A DNA stretch of 62,459 nt from Bacillota bacterium (GCA_017416795.1 JAFQBD010000016.1:1-62459); one strand, 5' to 3'. Numbered from the stretch's first letter, positions 35,401-44,107 are shown. A program made the numbers and translations. Notes: generated by a model not told the origin, from the letters alone.

Positions 35401-36204
35401 ATCGCAAAGCCAAAGGTAGTTATCCCGGCATTCCCTGGAACTAACTGCGAAGTTGATTCAGCAAGAGCATTCAGAAGAGCAGGTGCAGAAGCTGACATCC
35501 ATATCATCAGAAACCTGACTACAGCTCAGCTGGAAGAATCTATCGCTGAACTGGAAAAGAAGATCAGAGAAAGCCAGATCATCATGATCCCTGGTGGATT
35601 CTCAGGCGGAGACGAACCTGACGGATCAGCTAAGTTCATCACAGCAGTATTCAGAAATCCTGCTATCAAGGATGCAGTAACTGATCTCCTCGAAAACAGA
35701 GACGGTCTGATGCTGGGTATCTGTAACGGATTCCAGGCACTGATCAAGCTGGGTCTCGTACCTTACGGCGAAATCAGAGATATGGAAGATAACAGTCCAA
35801 CTCTGACATACAACGTTATCAACAGACACCAGTCAAGCCTCGTTAGAACAGGTATCACATCTGTTAAGTCACCATGGCTGGCAGGCGTAAACGCAGGCGA
35901 CGTATTCACAGTTCCTATCTCCCACGGTGAAGGTAGATTCATAGCAAGCCCTGAGCAGGCAGCTGAACTTATGGCTAACGGACAGGTAGCAACTCAGTAC
36001 GTTGACTTCGACGGCAACCCATCAATGGATATCGCATTCAACCCTAACGGATCAGTGCTGGCTATCGAAGGTATCACATCACCTGACGGCAGAGTATTCG
36101 GTAAGATGGGACATTCAGAAAGAATCGGCAAGAACTTATACAGAAACGTTATCGGAGAAAAGGATCAGAAGATCTTCGAAAGCGGCGTGAAGTATTTCAA
36201 ATAA
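32413..36204 (+). CDS. purL: Phosphoribosylformylglycinamidine synthase, single-chain
   Basis: A 1263-aa large-type PurL converting FGAR and glutamine to FGAM. The N-terminal PurS-like part, two AIRS-type ATP-binding halves (DTYWSDHCRHTTFNT, FKNETHNHPTEIEPFGGAATC, GRTGRDGCGGATGSS, GGKDSMSGTF) and a C-terminal glutamine amidotransferase (IPGGFSGGDEPDGSAKF, the nucleophile Cys in LGICNGFQAL, and SHGEGRF) are all present. The chain replaces the separate PurS, PurQ and PurL of bacilli. First gene of an eight-gene operon of close spacing. Codons are strongly biased, consistent with high expression. Confidence 0.97.
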   Translation: MVRRIYVEKKKGFDVEAASLFNDVKENLHLEDLTGVRVLNRYDVDGIDDATYEAAKFSVFAEPAIDVVYEETMPEDVCSAIYFAVEYLPGQYDQRADSAAQCIKLMNAEVDATVKFARVIVLEGDLTEAQVEAVRGYCVNPVDSQIAATEKPENLEMETTVPDDVAIIEGFRELDEQGLENYRREMGFAMSPADIALIQKYYREDEDRDPTLTELKVVDTYWSDHCRHTTFNTTLEEVTFEDSPYGQLVKEAFEQYMAMREDVYGEREKNLCLMDMACIGTKYLKKYDKVDNLDESEEINACSIKVKAKIDGKEEDWLVMFKNETHNHPTEIEPFGGAATCLGGAIRDPLSGRVYVYQAMRVTGAADPRKPIEETLAGKLPQRKITQEAAAGYSSYGNQIGLATGLVDEVYHENYVAKRMEIGAVVGAAPADHVIRKVPAKGDVIILVGGRTGRDGCGGATGSSKEHTEDSINQCGAEVQKGNPPVERNIQRMFRRKEVATLIKRCNDFGAGGVSVAIGELADGLEINLDKVPKKYDGLDGTELAISESQERMAVVVEADKAAEFIGYADEENLEATQVAEVTDTNRVRMYWRGKCILDLSRDFLNTNGAQQFTAAHVVAPQCICKEQCAVRGASAHEALADILKETKSKEQLLVDLNCCSKKGLIERFDSTIGAATVLMPLGGKYQLSPAAGMAAKLPVVHGETDTATIMAYGFDPELATKSPFHGALYAVVDSVTKIAAMGGDYRTVRLTFQEYFEKLGEDAARWGKPMAALLGALRVQKELEIPAIGGKDSMSGTFMDIDVPPTLASFAITTIDAGEVVSTEFKKEDSKLAVLTAPIDENGVVDFETYRKNLLKVRELAAAGKILAANTIGRGGLYMALVKMAVGNGIGADVKFEGDILSPMYGSLVVELPADEDVAALMEGALYAEIGTTSADGKLTVNGEAEEVAAITAKWQEPVESVFPVRTAEFKKEADKTEVARTLYTERNTAGPKIQIAKPKVVIPAFPGTNCEVDSARAFRRAGAEADIHIIRNLTTAQLEESIAELEKKIRESQIIMIPGGFSGGDEPDGSAKFITAVFRNPAIKDAVTDLLENRDGLMLGICNGFQALIKLGLVPYGEIRDMEDNSPTLTYNVINRHQSSLVRTGITSVKSPWLAGVNAGDVFTVPISHGEGRFIASPEQAAELMANGQVATQYVDFDGNPSMDIAFNPNGSVLAIEGITSPDGRVFGKMGHSERIGKNLYRNVIGEKDQKIFESGVKYFK

Positions 36205-36216
36205 AGGAGCAGAATT

Positions 36217-36702
36217 ATGAAAGTAGCAATCATCATGGGAAGCAAGTCCGACTACCCTGTAGTACAGAATGCAGAAAAAATGCTGGACAGCTTCGGAGTT
36301 GGATATGAAACAAGGATAATCTCAGCACACAGAACACCTAAACAGGCAGAAGAATTCGCAGCTAACGCAGAAGCTAACGGATTCGGATGCATCATCGCAG
36401 CAGCAGGCAAGGCTGCTCATCTGGCAGGCGTACTGGCAGCAACTACTCCGCTGCCTGTTATCGGTATCCCGATGAAGTCAAGCACTCTCGACGGTCTTGA
36501 TTCACTGCTGTCAGTAGTGCAGATGCCAAAGGGCGTTCCTGTGGCAACAGTAGCTATCGACGGAGCAGAAAATGCGGCCATCCTGGCAGTACAGATGCTG
36601 GCAGCTGCAGATCCGGCTCTCAGACAGGCTATCAAGGATTTCAAGAAAAAGCAGGAAGAAGATATCGTGGCGCTGGACGCAGAATTCCAGTCAGAAAAGT
36701 AG
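36217..36702 (+). CDS. purE: N5-carboxyaminoimidazole ribonucleotide mutase
   Basis: A 161-aa PurE that moves the carboxyl group from N5 to C4 of AIR. Motifs: MGSKSDYPV, SAHRTP and AAAGKAAHLAGVLAATT, with the catalytic His in SAHR. Class I versus class II behaviour cannot be assigned securely: no purK is in the window, and the AAGKAAHL segment differs from the common AAGGAAHLPG. GGAG precedes the ATG 12 bases after purL. Confidence 0.94.
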   Translation: MKVAIIMGSKSDYPVVQNAEKMLDSFGVGYETRIISAHRTPKQAEEFAANAEANGFGCIIAAAGKAAHLAGVLAATTPLPVIGIPMKSSTLDGLDSLLSVVQMPKGVPVATVAIDGAENAAILAVQMLAAADPALRQAIKDFKKKQEEDIVALDAEFQSEK

Positions 36703-36732
36703 TAATAGTGCACTTTGCACAAGGAGGAAAAA

Positions 36733-37776
36733 ATGGAAGATAAGAAACTTACTTATAAGGACGCCGGCGTCGACACTAAAGAAGGGGAAAGAGCAGTCTC
36801 CCTGATGAAAGAACACGTTAAGGGAACTTTTAACGAAAACGTACTGACAGGATTGGGCAGCTTCGGAAGCCTTTTCAACCTGGACGTTAAGGGAATGGAA
36901 CAGCCTGTACTGGTATCAGGTACTGACGGCGTAGGAACTAAGCTGAAGATCGCTTTCCTGATGGACAAGCATGACACAGTAGGTATTGACTGCGTGGCAA
37001 TGTGCGTAAACGACGTTCTCTGCCAGGGCGCTAAGCCGCTGTTCTTCCTGGACTATATCGCAACAGGAAAAGTAAAGGCAGAAAAGATTGCTGACATCGT
37101 TAAGGGCATCGCAGACGGATGCAAGCAGGGCGGAAGCGCACTGGTAGGCGGCGAAACTGCAGAAATGCCTGACTTCTATTCAGAAGGCGAATACGATATG
37201 GCGGGATTCTCCGTAGGTATCGTAGACAAGCCAAAAATCATCACAGGCGAAAAGGTTGCAGTAGGCAACAAGATCATAGGTATCGCATCAAGCGGTATCC
37301 ACAGCAACGGTTACTCACTGGTAAGAAAGGTATTCTTCGACAAGCAGCAGATGGATGTCAAGGATTACGTAGAAGAGCTGGGAATGACATTAGGCGAAGC
37401 CCTGCTGACTCCAACTAAGATCTACGCTAATGCTTGCGACGCTGTACTGCCTAAGTTCGACGTAAACGGCATCGTACATATCACAGGCGGCGGATTCTAC
37501 GAAAACATCCCTCGTATCCTTCCTGAAGGAACTGCTGTAGATATCGACGTGACAACATGGCAGCCACCTGCTATCTTCCCTTACATCCAGAAGTGCGGAA
37601 ACATCGAAACTAAGGAAATGTTCTCCACATACAACATGGGCGTAGGAATGATGATGGTAGTAGACGCTGCAGATGCAGATGTGGTTCTGGCAGCACTTAG
37701 AGAAGCGGGTGAAACTGCAAACATCATCGGTGAGATCGTAGAAGACAAGGGCGAAAGAGTAGTTCTGAATATCTAA
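36733..37776 (+). CDS. purM: Phosphoribosylformylglycinamidine cyclo-ligase
   Basis: A 347-aa AIR synthetase using ATP to close the imidazole ring. Motifs: LTYKDAGVDTKEGE at the N-terminus, GTDGVGTKLKIAF, DCVAMCVNDVLCQGA, GGETAEMPDFY, and SGIHSNGYSLVRKV. AAGGAGG places the start at 36733 rather than the ATG at 36715. Normal length and third in the operon. Confidence 0.97.
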   Translation: MEDKKLTYKDAGVDTKEGERAVSLMKEHVKGTFNENVLTGLGSFGSLFNLDVKGMEQPVLVSGTDGVGTKLKIAFLMDKHDTVGIDCVAMCVNDVLCQGAKPLFFLDYIATGKVKAEKIADIVKGIADGCKQGGSALVGGETAEMPDFYSEGEYDMAGFSVGIVDKPKIITGEKVAVGNKIIGIASSGIHSNGYSLVRKVFFDKQQMDVKDYVEELGMTLGEALLTPTKIYANACDAVLPKFDVNGIVHITGGGFYENIPRILPEGTAVDIDVTTWQPPAIFPYIQKCGNIETKEMFSTYNMGVGMMMVVDAADADVVLAALREAGETANIIGEIVEDKGERVVLNI

Positions 37777-37804
37777 GAAACTGCCTTTTGCATAAGGAGA
37801 AACC

Positions 37805-38377
37805 ATGGACAAGAAGAATAAGGTAGCAGTGCTGGTGTCCGGAGGCGGCACCAACCTGCAGGCCATAATAGATAAAGTGCAGAACGGAGAACTTCCTCAG
37901 GTAGAGCTGGTGAAAGTCATTTCCAGCAAAGAGGGCGCATTCGCGCTGGAAAGGGCTGCTAAGGCAGGCATCCCTACAGCTGTCGCAAAGGAGCAGGCTG
38001 ATGTTCTCAACGAACTGAAAGCTTGCGGTACTGAGCTGATCGTGCTGGCAGGATACATGAAGGTCCTTTCTGAAGAGATCATCAAGGAATACAGAAACAG
38101 GATCATCAACATCCATCCTTCACTTATCCCGAAATACTGCGGTAAGGGTTTTTATGGTATCAGAGTCCATAATGCAGTTATCGCAGGCGGTGAAACAGAG
38201 AGCGGAGCTACAGTCCACTACGTTGATGAAGGCGTGGATACGGGCGAGATCATCCTTCAGAGAAAAGTGCCTGTAGAGCCGGGCGACACACCTGAAGATC
38301 TGGCAGCTCGCGTACTGAAGGTAGAGCATGTGATCCTGGCGGAAGGGCTGAAGATCGCGATAGATAATTTAAAATAA
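37805..38377 (+). CDS. purN: Phosphoribosylglycinamide formyltransferase
   Basis: A 190-aa folate-dependent GAR transformylase. Motifs: VLVSGGGTNLQAIID, the catalytic Asn-His region IINIHPSLIPKYCG, and SGATVHYVDEGVDTGEII (catalytic Asp). Normal length. AAGGAG precedes the ATG. Fourth gene of the operon. Confidence 0.96.
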   Translation: MDKKNKVAVLVSGGGTNLQAIIDKVQNGELPQVELVKVISSKEGAFALERAAKAGIPTAVAKEQADVLNELKACGTELIVLAGYMKVLSEEIIKEYRNRIINIHPSLIPKYCGKGFYGIRVHNAVIAGGETESGATVHYVDEGVDTGEIILQRKVPVEPGDTPEDLAARVLKVEHVILAEGLKIAIDNLK

Positions 38378-38394
38378 GAAAAGAGGTTTTATCA

Positions 38395-39813
38395 ATGGGT
38401 GGTGTAATAGGCTTCGCCAAGAAAAACGACTGTGTCATGGACCTGTTCTTCGGAACTGATTACCATTCACACCTGGGAACTAAGAGAGGCGGACTTTGCG
38501 TACTGGAAAAGGACGGCTTCAACCGTTCCATACATAATATAGAAAATGCACCTTTCAGAAGTAAATTCGAAGAAGACATCGAAGAAATGGAAGGTAATAT
38601 GGGCATCGGAGCCATCAGTGATGGTGATCCGCAGCCGCTGACTGTTTACAGCAGACATGGAGATTTCGCCATCACTACTGTAGGCAGGATCAACAATAAG
38701 GAAGAGCTTATCGCTGAACTGCTGAAGGACAGACCAAGCCAGTTTATGGCTATGTCTCACGGCAAGATCAACAATACTGAACTGGTGGCAGCCATCGTAT
38801 CTACAGGCAGAGATATCATCGACGGCATACGCAAAGTTCAGGATAAGATCGACGGATCGGTAACTATGCTGATCCTCACAGAAAAAGGTCTTTATGCAGC
38901 CAGAGACAAGTATGGAAGAACTCCGCTGATCATCGGTGAAAGCGAAGAAGGATTCTGTGCAGCATCTGAATCTTTTGCATTCATCAATCTGGGGTATGAA
39001 TACAAGAGAGAGCTGGGCCCTGCAGAGATCGCGTTTATCACGGCTGAAAAAGAAGAATCAGTGGGAGAAGCGCAGGAAGGTATGAGGATATGTTCATTCC
39101 TGTGGACATATTTCGGATATCCTACTTCAGTATATGAAGGGAAGAATGTTGAGCTGGTAAGAAACCGTAACGGTGAATTGCTTGCTGAAATGGACGGCGA
39201 GATGGATGTAGACTACATCGCAGGCGTTCCTGACAGCGGCGTGCCACATGCTCAGGGATATGGCAATAAGTCACACATCAGATATGCCAGACCTCTCATC
39301 AAATATACTCCTACATGGCAGAGAAGCTTCATGCCGTCAAACCAGAAGGCAAGAGAACATGTTGCTAAGATGAAGCTCATCCCTATTTTCAAGCTCATCA
39401 ATAAGAAGAAATTCGTTCTCATCGATGACTCCATCGTAAGAGGAACACAGCTTATGGAAACTGTTGACTACCTCCACAACAACGGAGCAGAAGAGATCCA
39501 CGTAAGATCAGCGTGTCCTCCGCTCCTGTTCGGATGCAAGTTCCACAACTTCTCAAGATCCATCAGTGACCTGGATCTGATCACAAGAAGAACTATCTGT
39601 GAGCTGGAAGGAAAACCTAATGAAGAGATAACTCAGGAAATCCTGGACGAGTACGTCGATGCTTCCACAGAAAAGCATGCTGCTATGGTAGAAGCCATCC
39701 GTAAGCAGATGAAATTCGACAGTCTCAAGTTCCAGACTCTTGAAAATACGAAGAAAGCCATCGGCATAGATCCTTGCAAGCTTTGTACATATTGCTGGGA
39801 CGGAAAGGAGTAA
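38395..39813 (+). CDS. purF: Amidophosphoribosyltransferase-like protein lacking the N-terminal Cys
   Basis: A 472-aa PurF homologue, the first step of purine synthesis. The N-terminal Ntn-hydrolase part starts MGGVIGFAKKNDCVMDLFFG, whereas classical PurF has Cys as residue 1 after processing; here a Gly occupies that place. The remainder of the glutaminase fold is present (TDYHSHLGTKRGG; GIGAISDGDPQPL; GRTPLIIG). The PRPP loop FVLIDDSIVRGTQL is intact, and C-terminal cysteines (FGCKF; DPCKLCTYCWDGKE) match the Fe-S ligands of the B. subtilis type. It could use free ammonia or another amidotransferase. GAGG precedes the ATG. Confidence 0.85.
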   Translation: MGGVIGFAKKNDCVMDLFFGTDYHSHLGTKRGGLCVLEKDGFNRSIHNIENAPFRSKFEEDIEEMEGNMGIGAISDGDPQPLTVYSRHGDFAITTVGRINNKEELIAELLKDRPSQFMAMSHGKINNTELVAAIVSTGRDIIDGIRKVQDKIDGSVTMLILTEKGLYAARDKYGRTPLIIGESEEGFCAASESFAFINLGYEYKRELGPAEIAFITAEKEESVGEAQEGMRICSFLWTYFGYPTSVYEGKNVELVRNRNGELLAEMDGEMDVDYIAGVPDSGVPHAQGYGNKSHIRYARPLIKYTPTWQRSFMPSNQKAREHVAKMKLIPIFKLINKKKFVLIDDSIVRGTQLMETVDYLHNNGAEEIHVRSACPPLLFGCKFHNFSRSISDLDLITRRTICELEGKPNEEITQEILDEYVDASTEKHAAMVEAIRKQMKFDSLKFQTLENTKKAIGIDPCKLCTYCWDGKE

Positions 39814-39816
39814 ACA

Positions 39817-40533
39817 ATGGAGAAATTAGTATTCACAGACATCCTGAAAGAAAACACTTACCCGGGCCGTGGCATCATGATCGGCCGCAGCGAAGACGGT
39901 AAGAAAGCCGTTACAGCTTACTTCATAATGGGAAGAAGTGAGAACTCCCGTAACAGAGTGTTCGTAGAAGACGGCGAAGGCATCAGAACTCAGGCCTTCG
40001 ATCCTGCTAAGCTGGAAGATCCGAGCCTCATCATCTATGCTCCTGTAAGAGTTTTGGGAAACAAGACTATCGTAACTAACGGCGACCAGACAGATACTAT
40101 CTATGACGGCATGGATAAGCAGCAGACATTCGAGCAGTCTCTGAGAGTAAGACAGTATGAGCCTGACGGCCCTAACTATACTCCTAGAATTTCCGGTATC
40201 CTCCATATCGAAGGCGGAGAATTCAATTATGCTATGTCTATCCTGAAGAGCAACAACGGTAATCCTGATCAGAACAACCGTTACACATTCGCTTATGAAA
40301 ATCCTATTCCGGGAGAAGGCAGATTCATCCATACATATAATAAGAATGAAAATCCGCTTCCTTCATTCGAAGGCGAGCCAAGATGGATCGGCGTAGGAAA
40401 CGATGATATCGATGCTTTCACTGCCAAGGTATGGGAAGCACTCAATGAAGATAACAAGGTTTCACTCTTCGTAAGATATATCGATATCGAAACAGGCGAG
40501 TACGAATCAAGGATCGTAAATAAGAATAAATAG
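39817..40533 (+). CDS. purO: IMP cyclohydrolase, PurO-like
   Basis: A 238-aa protein of the IMP_cyclohyd (PurO) fold, known first from archaea, that closes FAICAR to IMP. Recognisable blocks: NTYPGRGIMIGRSEDGKKAV, YFIMGRSENSRNRVF and YTPRISGILH. It replaces the cyclohydrolase half missing from the neighbouring AICAR transformylase, which is a strong context argument. Three bases separate it from purF. Confidence 0.82.
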   Translation: MEKLVFTDILKENTYPGRGIMIGRSEDGKKAVTAYFIMGRSENSRNRVFVEDGEGIRTQAFDPAKLEDPSLIIYAPVRVLGNKTIVTNGDQTDTIYDGMDKQQTFEQSLRVRQYEPDGPNYTPRISGILHIEGGEFNYAMSILKSNNGNPDQNNRYTFAYENPIPGEGRFIHTYNKNENPLPSFEGEPRWIGVGNDDIDAFTAKVWEALNEDNKVSLFVRYIDIETGEYESRIVNKNK

Positions 40534-40542
40534 GAGAATATA

Positions 40543-41718
40543 ATGAAAGAATTAGAACTGAAATATGGTTGTAACCCTAACCAGAAGCCTTCAAGGATCT
40601 TCGTAGAAAACGGCGAGCTTCCTATCGAAGTGCTCAACGGCAGACCGGGATATATCAACTTCATGGATGCTTTCAACGGATGGCAGCTTGTTAAGGAACT
40701 GAAGGAAGCGACAGGTCTTCCTGCAGCAACATCATTCAAGCACGTTTCACCTGCAGGAGCAGCAGTCGGTCTTCCTCTCACAGAAATCGAAAAGAAGATC
40801 TACTGGGTAGACGAAGAAGTTGAGCTTTCGCCGCTGGCATGTGCTTATGCCAGAGCAAGAGGCGCTGACAGAATGTCATCATTCGGAGATTTCATCTCAC
40901 TGTCAGACGTATGTGACGTAGCTACAGCCCTGCTGATCAAACCTGAAGTATCAGACGGCGTTATCGCACCGGGCTATGAACCTGAAGCACTTGAGATCCT
41001 CAAGACTAAGAAAAAGGGCAACTATAATGTTATCAAGATCGACCCTGACTACGTTCCTGAAAAGCAGGAAAGAAAGCAGGTGTTCGGCATCACATTCGAA
41101 CAGGGAAGAAACGATATGCCTATCGACGAAGCATTCCTGGGCAACATCGTTACAGAAAACAAGGAGATTCCTGAAGACGCTAAGAGAGATTTGCTGATCG
41201 CCCTGATCACTCTGAAATATACTCAGTCCAACTCAGTTTGCTACGCTAAGGGCGGACAGGCTATCGGTATCGGTGCGGGACAGCAGTCACGTATCCACTG
41301 CACAAGACTGGCAGGACAGAAAGCTGATAATTGGCTGCTGAGACAGTGCCCTAAGGTGCTGGAACTGCCGTTCAGAGAAGATGTGGGCAGACCTAACAGG
41401 GACAATGCCATCGACGTATATATGAGCGACGACTACGAAGACGTTATCGCAGACGGACAGTGGCAGAAGTTCTTCACTGAGCAGCCTGAACCACTCACAA
41501 GAGAAGAAAAGAAAGCTTGGCTTTCTCAGATGGACGGAGTCGCTCTGGGATCAGATGCATTCTTCCCATTCAGCGATAACATTGACAGAGCTAAGAGAAG
41601 CGGCGTTAAGTATATCGCACAGCCCGGCGGCTCAGTAAGAGACGATCTGGTTATCGAATCATGTAACGATTATGGCATGGTGATGTTCTTCTCAGGCATG
41701 AGATTGTTCCACCATTAG
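40543..41718 (+). CDS. purH: Stand-alone AICAR formyltransferase
   Basis: A 391-aa protein corresponding to the C-terminal transformylase part of bifunctional PurH. Motifs: ELKYGCNPNQKPSRI, LPAATSFKHVSPAGAAVG (catalytic Lys-His), SPLACAYARARGADRMSSFGD, QSNSVCYAKGGQAIGIGAGQQSR and ALGSDAFFPFSDNID. There is no MGS-like cyclohydrolase domain; PurO just upstream supplies it. Seventh in the operon. Spacing to purO is 9 bases. Confidence 0.93.
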   Translation: MKELELKYGCNPNQKPSRIFVENGELPIEVLNGRPGYINFMDAFNGWQLVKELKEATGLPAATSFKHVSPAGAAVGLPLTEIEKKIYWVDEEVELSPLACAYARARGADRMSSFGDFISLSDVCDVATALLIKPEVSDGVIAPGYEPEALEILKTKKKGNYNVIKIDPDYVPEKQERKQVFGITFEQGRNDMPIDEAFLGNIVTENKEIPEDAKRDLLIALITLKYTQSNSVCYAKGGQAIGIGAGQQSRIHCTRLAGQKADNWLLRQCPKVLELPFREDVGRPNRDNAIDVYMSDDYEDVIADGQWQKFFTEQPEPLTREEKKAWLSQMDGVALGSDAFFPFSDNIDRAKRSGVKYIAQPGGSVRDDLVIESCNDYGMVMFFSGMRLFHH

Positions 41719-41767
41719 TCTTGGAGGCGTATCGCTGATAGGCGATCGCAGTAAATAGGAGAGAAAA

Positions 41768-43081
41768 ATGAAAGTATTAGTAGTAGGCAGCGGCGGCAGA
41801 GAGCATGCTATCTGCTGGAAGCTTAAGCAGAGCCCTAAATTAGATGAATTATACTGCGCTCCGGGAAATGCCGGCATCGCGAAAGACGCTGTATGCGTAG
41901 ATATCAAGGCTGAAGACATCGAAGGTATCTGTGCATGGGCTAAAGAAAACGATATCGATCTGGCAGTTATCGGACCAGAAGTGCCACTGGCAATGGGTAT
42001 CGTAGATGCTTTGGAAGAAGCAGGCATCAAGACATTCGGTCCTAATAAGAAATGCGCTCAGCTGGAAGCAAGCAAGTCATTCACTAAGAGCTTCCTGGCA
42101 AGACATAACATCCCGACTGCAGGATACAAAGAATATACAGATAAGGAATCACTGCTGGCAGACGTAGGTATCTATGGATATCCTATGGTCCTGAAGGCAG
42201 ATGGTCTGGCAGCAGGTAAGGGCGTAGTTATCCCTGAAAACGAAGCTGATGCTATCGCAGCTATCGAAGAAATGATGGGCGACAAAGTGTTCGGTTCAGC
42301 TGCAGATAAGATCGTAGTAGAAGAATTCCTGACAGGAGTTGAAGCTTCCATGCTTTGCTTCGTGGATGAAAATACTATCGTTCCTATGGAATCAGCTCAG
42401 GACTATAAGAGGATCTTCGACGGCGATAAGGGACCTAACACAGGAGGTATGGGAACATATTCACCAAGCCTTCTCTTCAACGAAGAAGTTGAACAGCAGA
42501 TAAGAGAACAGATCCTGGAACCTACACTGGCAGGATTCCAGAAAGACGGTCTGGACTTCAAGGGAGTTCTCTTCATCGGTCTGATGCTGTCAGAAGCAGG
42601 TCCTAAAGTAATCGAATTCAACAACAGATTCGGCGATCCTGAAACTCAGTCAGTCCTCATGAGACTGGACAGCGACCTTCTCGACATATTTCTGGCAGTA
42701 GCTGACAACAAGCTGGCAGACGTTGAAATCAAGTGGAAGGACGAAAGAGCAGTTTGCGTAGTACTGGCATCCGGCGGATATCCCGGTTCTTATGAAAAGG
42801 GCAAGCTGATCTCAGGTCTTGATGATGTAGACGAAGACGTAGTGGTATTCCATGCAGGAACTAAGCTGGCTACAATGCCTGAAGGAAGCAAGTGTGCATC
42901 ATGTCAGGACGACTGCGACATGAAGGCAGCTGTCGTGACTTCCGGCGGAAGAGTGCTGGGTGTTACAGCTACAGGAGCTACACACGACGAAGCCAGAGCT
43001 AAGGCATTCGACAACGTGAAGCGCATCTCATTCGAAGGAATGCAGTATCGTAACGATATCGGACTGATAAATAGACATTAA
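41768..43081 (+). CDS. purD: Phosphoribosylamine-glycine ligase
   Basis: A 437-aa GAR synthetase with the ATP-grasp fold: VLVVGSGGREHAICWKL, the ADGLAAGKGVVIP loop, EEFLTGVEASMLCFVD, GPNTGGMGTYSPS, and EFNNRFGDPETQ. About 15 residues longer than typical because of a Cys-containing insert near the C-terminus (GSKCASCQDDCDMKAAVVTSGG). GAGAG precedes the ATG. Last gene of the pur operon, followed by a terminator at 43087. Confidence 0.95.
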   Translation: MKVLVVGSGGREHAICWKLKQSPKLDELYCAPGNAGIAKDAVCVDIKAEDIEGICAWAKENDIDLAVIGPEVPLAMGIVDALEEAGIKTFGPNKKCAQLEASKSFTKSFLARHNIPTAGYKEYTDKESLLADVGIYGYPMVLKADGLAAGKGVVIPENEADAIAAIEEMMGDKVFGSAADKIVVEEFLTGVEASMLCFVDENTIVPMESAQDYKRIFDGDKGPNTGGMGTYSPSLLFNEEVEQQIREQILEPTLAGFQKDGLDFKGVLFIGLMLSEAGPKVIEFNNRFGDPETQSVLMRLDSDLLDIFLAVADNKLADVEIKWKDERAVCVVLASGGYPGSYEKGKLISGLDDVDEDVVVFHAGTKLATMPEGSKCASCQDDCDMKAAVVTSGGRVLGVTATGATHDEARAKAFDNVKRISFEGMQYRNDIGLINRH

Positions 43082-43086
43082 TAGCT

Positions 43087-43115
43087 AAGCCTCGGGCTAC
43101 CCCGAGGCTTTTTAG
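43087..43115 (+). terminator. Rho-independent terminator of the pur operon
   Basis: Perfect 9-bp arms AGCCTCGGG (43088-43096) and CCCGAGGCT (43101-43109) with loop CTAC and a five-T run. Confidence 0.9.
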
Positions 43116-43133
43116 TATCTGCGGAAAGGAGAC

Positions 43134-43359
43134 TTCAGCTAAAGTAGAAAAAAAGATACATTTTAGCTGAAATAATCCTCGTAAATTTGGAATGGAGTTA
43201 AATGTAAACAGAACAATTCTATTCATTTCAGCTTTTTTATATTAAAAAGTATAATTTAGCTGAAAAAAGACTTTCTCCGCATTGAGATTGACTTGCGGAT
43301 TTACCGGAGTTACAATAATTTCAGCTAAAAATTGATAGTTCTTATGGTCTGGCTGAAAG
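43134..43359. repeat. Three-unit array of inverted AGCTGAA half-sites
   Basis: Six copies of a TTCAGCTAAA-type half-site alternate in orientation: 43134-43143 (+), 43161-43172 (-), 43226-43237 (+), 43255-43266 (-), 43319-43330 (+) and 43351-43359 (-). Pairs repeat with a period of about 92-96 bp. The array fills the gap between purD and the BI-1 gene. It could be a multi-site operator or serial RNA hairpins. It matches no repeat class I know. Confidence 0.65.
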
Positions 43360-43404
43360 TCGTTTTCCAAAAGGAATGTCAAAGGGTAAAGGGAGGGTAT
43401 TCAG

Positions 43405-44064
43405 ATGGACAAATTAAAAGAAAGAAAACAGCTTAGATTAACAAGCGGACTTGCAGACACTTTATCACCCAGAATGTATAATTTGGTGATCGGAGCATGT
43501 ATCACATATGGATTCGTCGTCAATGCGATAATAGTAGCGACATTAAGCGATTTCTTCACTGAGATGGATACGACATTATTCATAGTAGGGTATCTCGTAT
43601 CTGCAGTGATCGGTATATTCCTGACCACATCGGATAAGCCGCTGATAAGCTTTCTTGGTTACAACTTCGTTGTGTTGCCGCTGGGAGCATTGTTGTCGGT
43701 TTGCTTGCCGACTCATAACACGATCCATGTTTTCCAGGCGATAGTTATCACTGCCATCATATTTATTATTATGACAAGTTTGGCAACAGCATTCCCAAAC
43801 ATATTTGCAAAACTTGGCAGAGGATTGTTCATATCGCTGCTTGTCCTGGTGGCAGTAGAACTGATCTGTGTCTTTTTCTTTGGGTTCTTCGCAAATATAT
43901 TCAACTGGATAAGTGCTGCAATATTTACGCTGTATATAGGGTATGACTGGCATGTAGCACAGTCGTTCCCTAAGACGCTGGATAACGCCATAGATTCAGC
44001 ATGTGACCTGTACATAGATTTAATAAATCTCGTTATAGACATACTGCATATTATCGATAGGTAA
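43405..44064 (+). CDS. Bax inhibitor-1 / YccA family membrane protein
   Basis: A 219-aa protein with seven predicted membrane segments. The family's C-terminal signature is seen in AAIFTLYIGYDWHVAQSFPKTLDNAIDSACDLYIDLINLVI, with its acidic pair in the last segment. Bacterial BI-1/YccA proteins are ion-leak or protease-modulating membrane proteins. GGGAGGG precedes the ATG. Monocistronic, with an upstream repeat array and its own terminator near 44108. Confidence 0.85.
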   Translation: MDKLKERKQLRLTSGLADTLSPRMYNLVIGACITYGFVVNAIIVATLSDFFTEMDTTLFIVGYLVSAVIGIFLTTSDKPLISFLGYNFVVLPLGALLSVCLPTHNTIHVFQAIVITAIIFIIMTSLATAFPNIFAKLGRGLFISLLVLVAVELICVFFFGFFANIFNWISAAIFTLYIGYDWHVAQSFPKTLDNAIDSACDLYIDLINLVIDILHIIDR

Positions 44065-44107
44065 ATCATAATATGCACACAAAATTGCTAAAGTACATAG
44101 ACGACTA

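Noticed and set aside
43134..43359. CRISPR array
   Set aside because: Half-sites are short and alternate in orientation, the spacing is about 92 bp per unit, and no cas genes are near.
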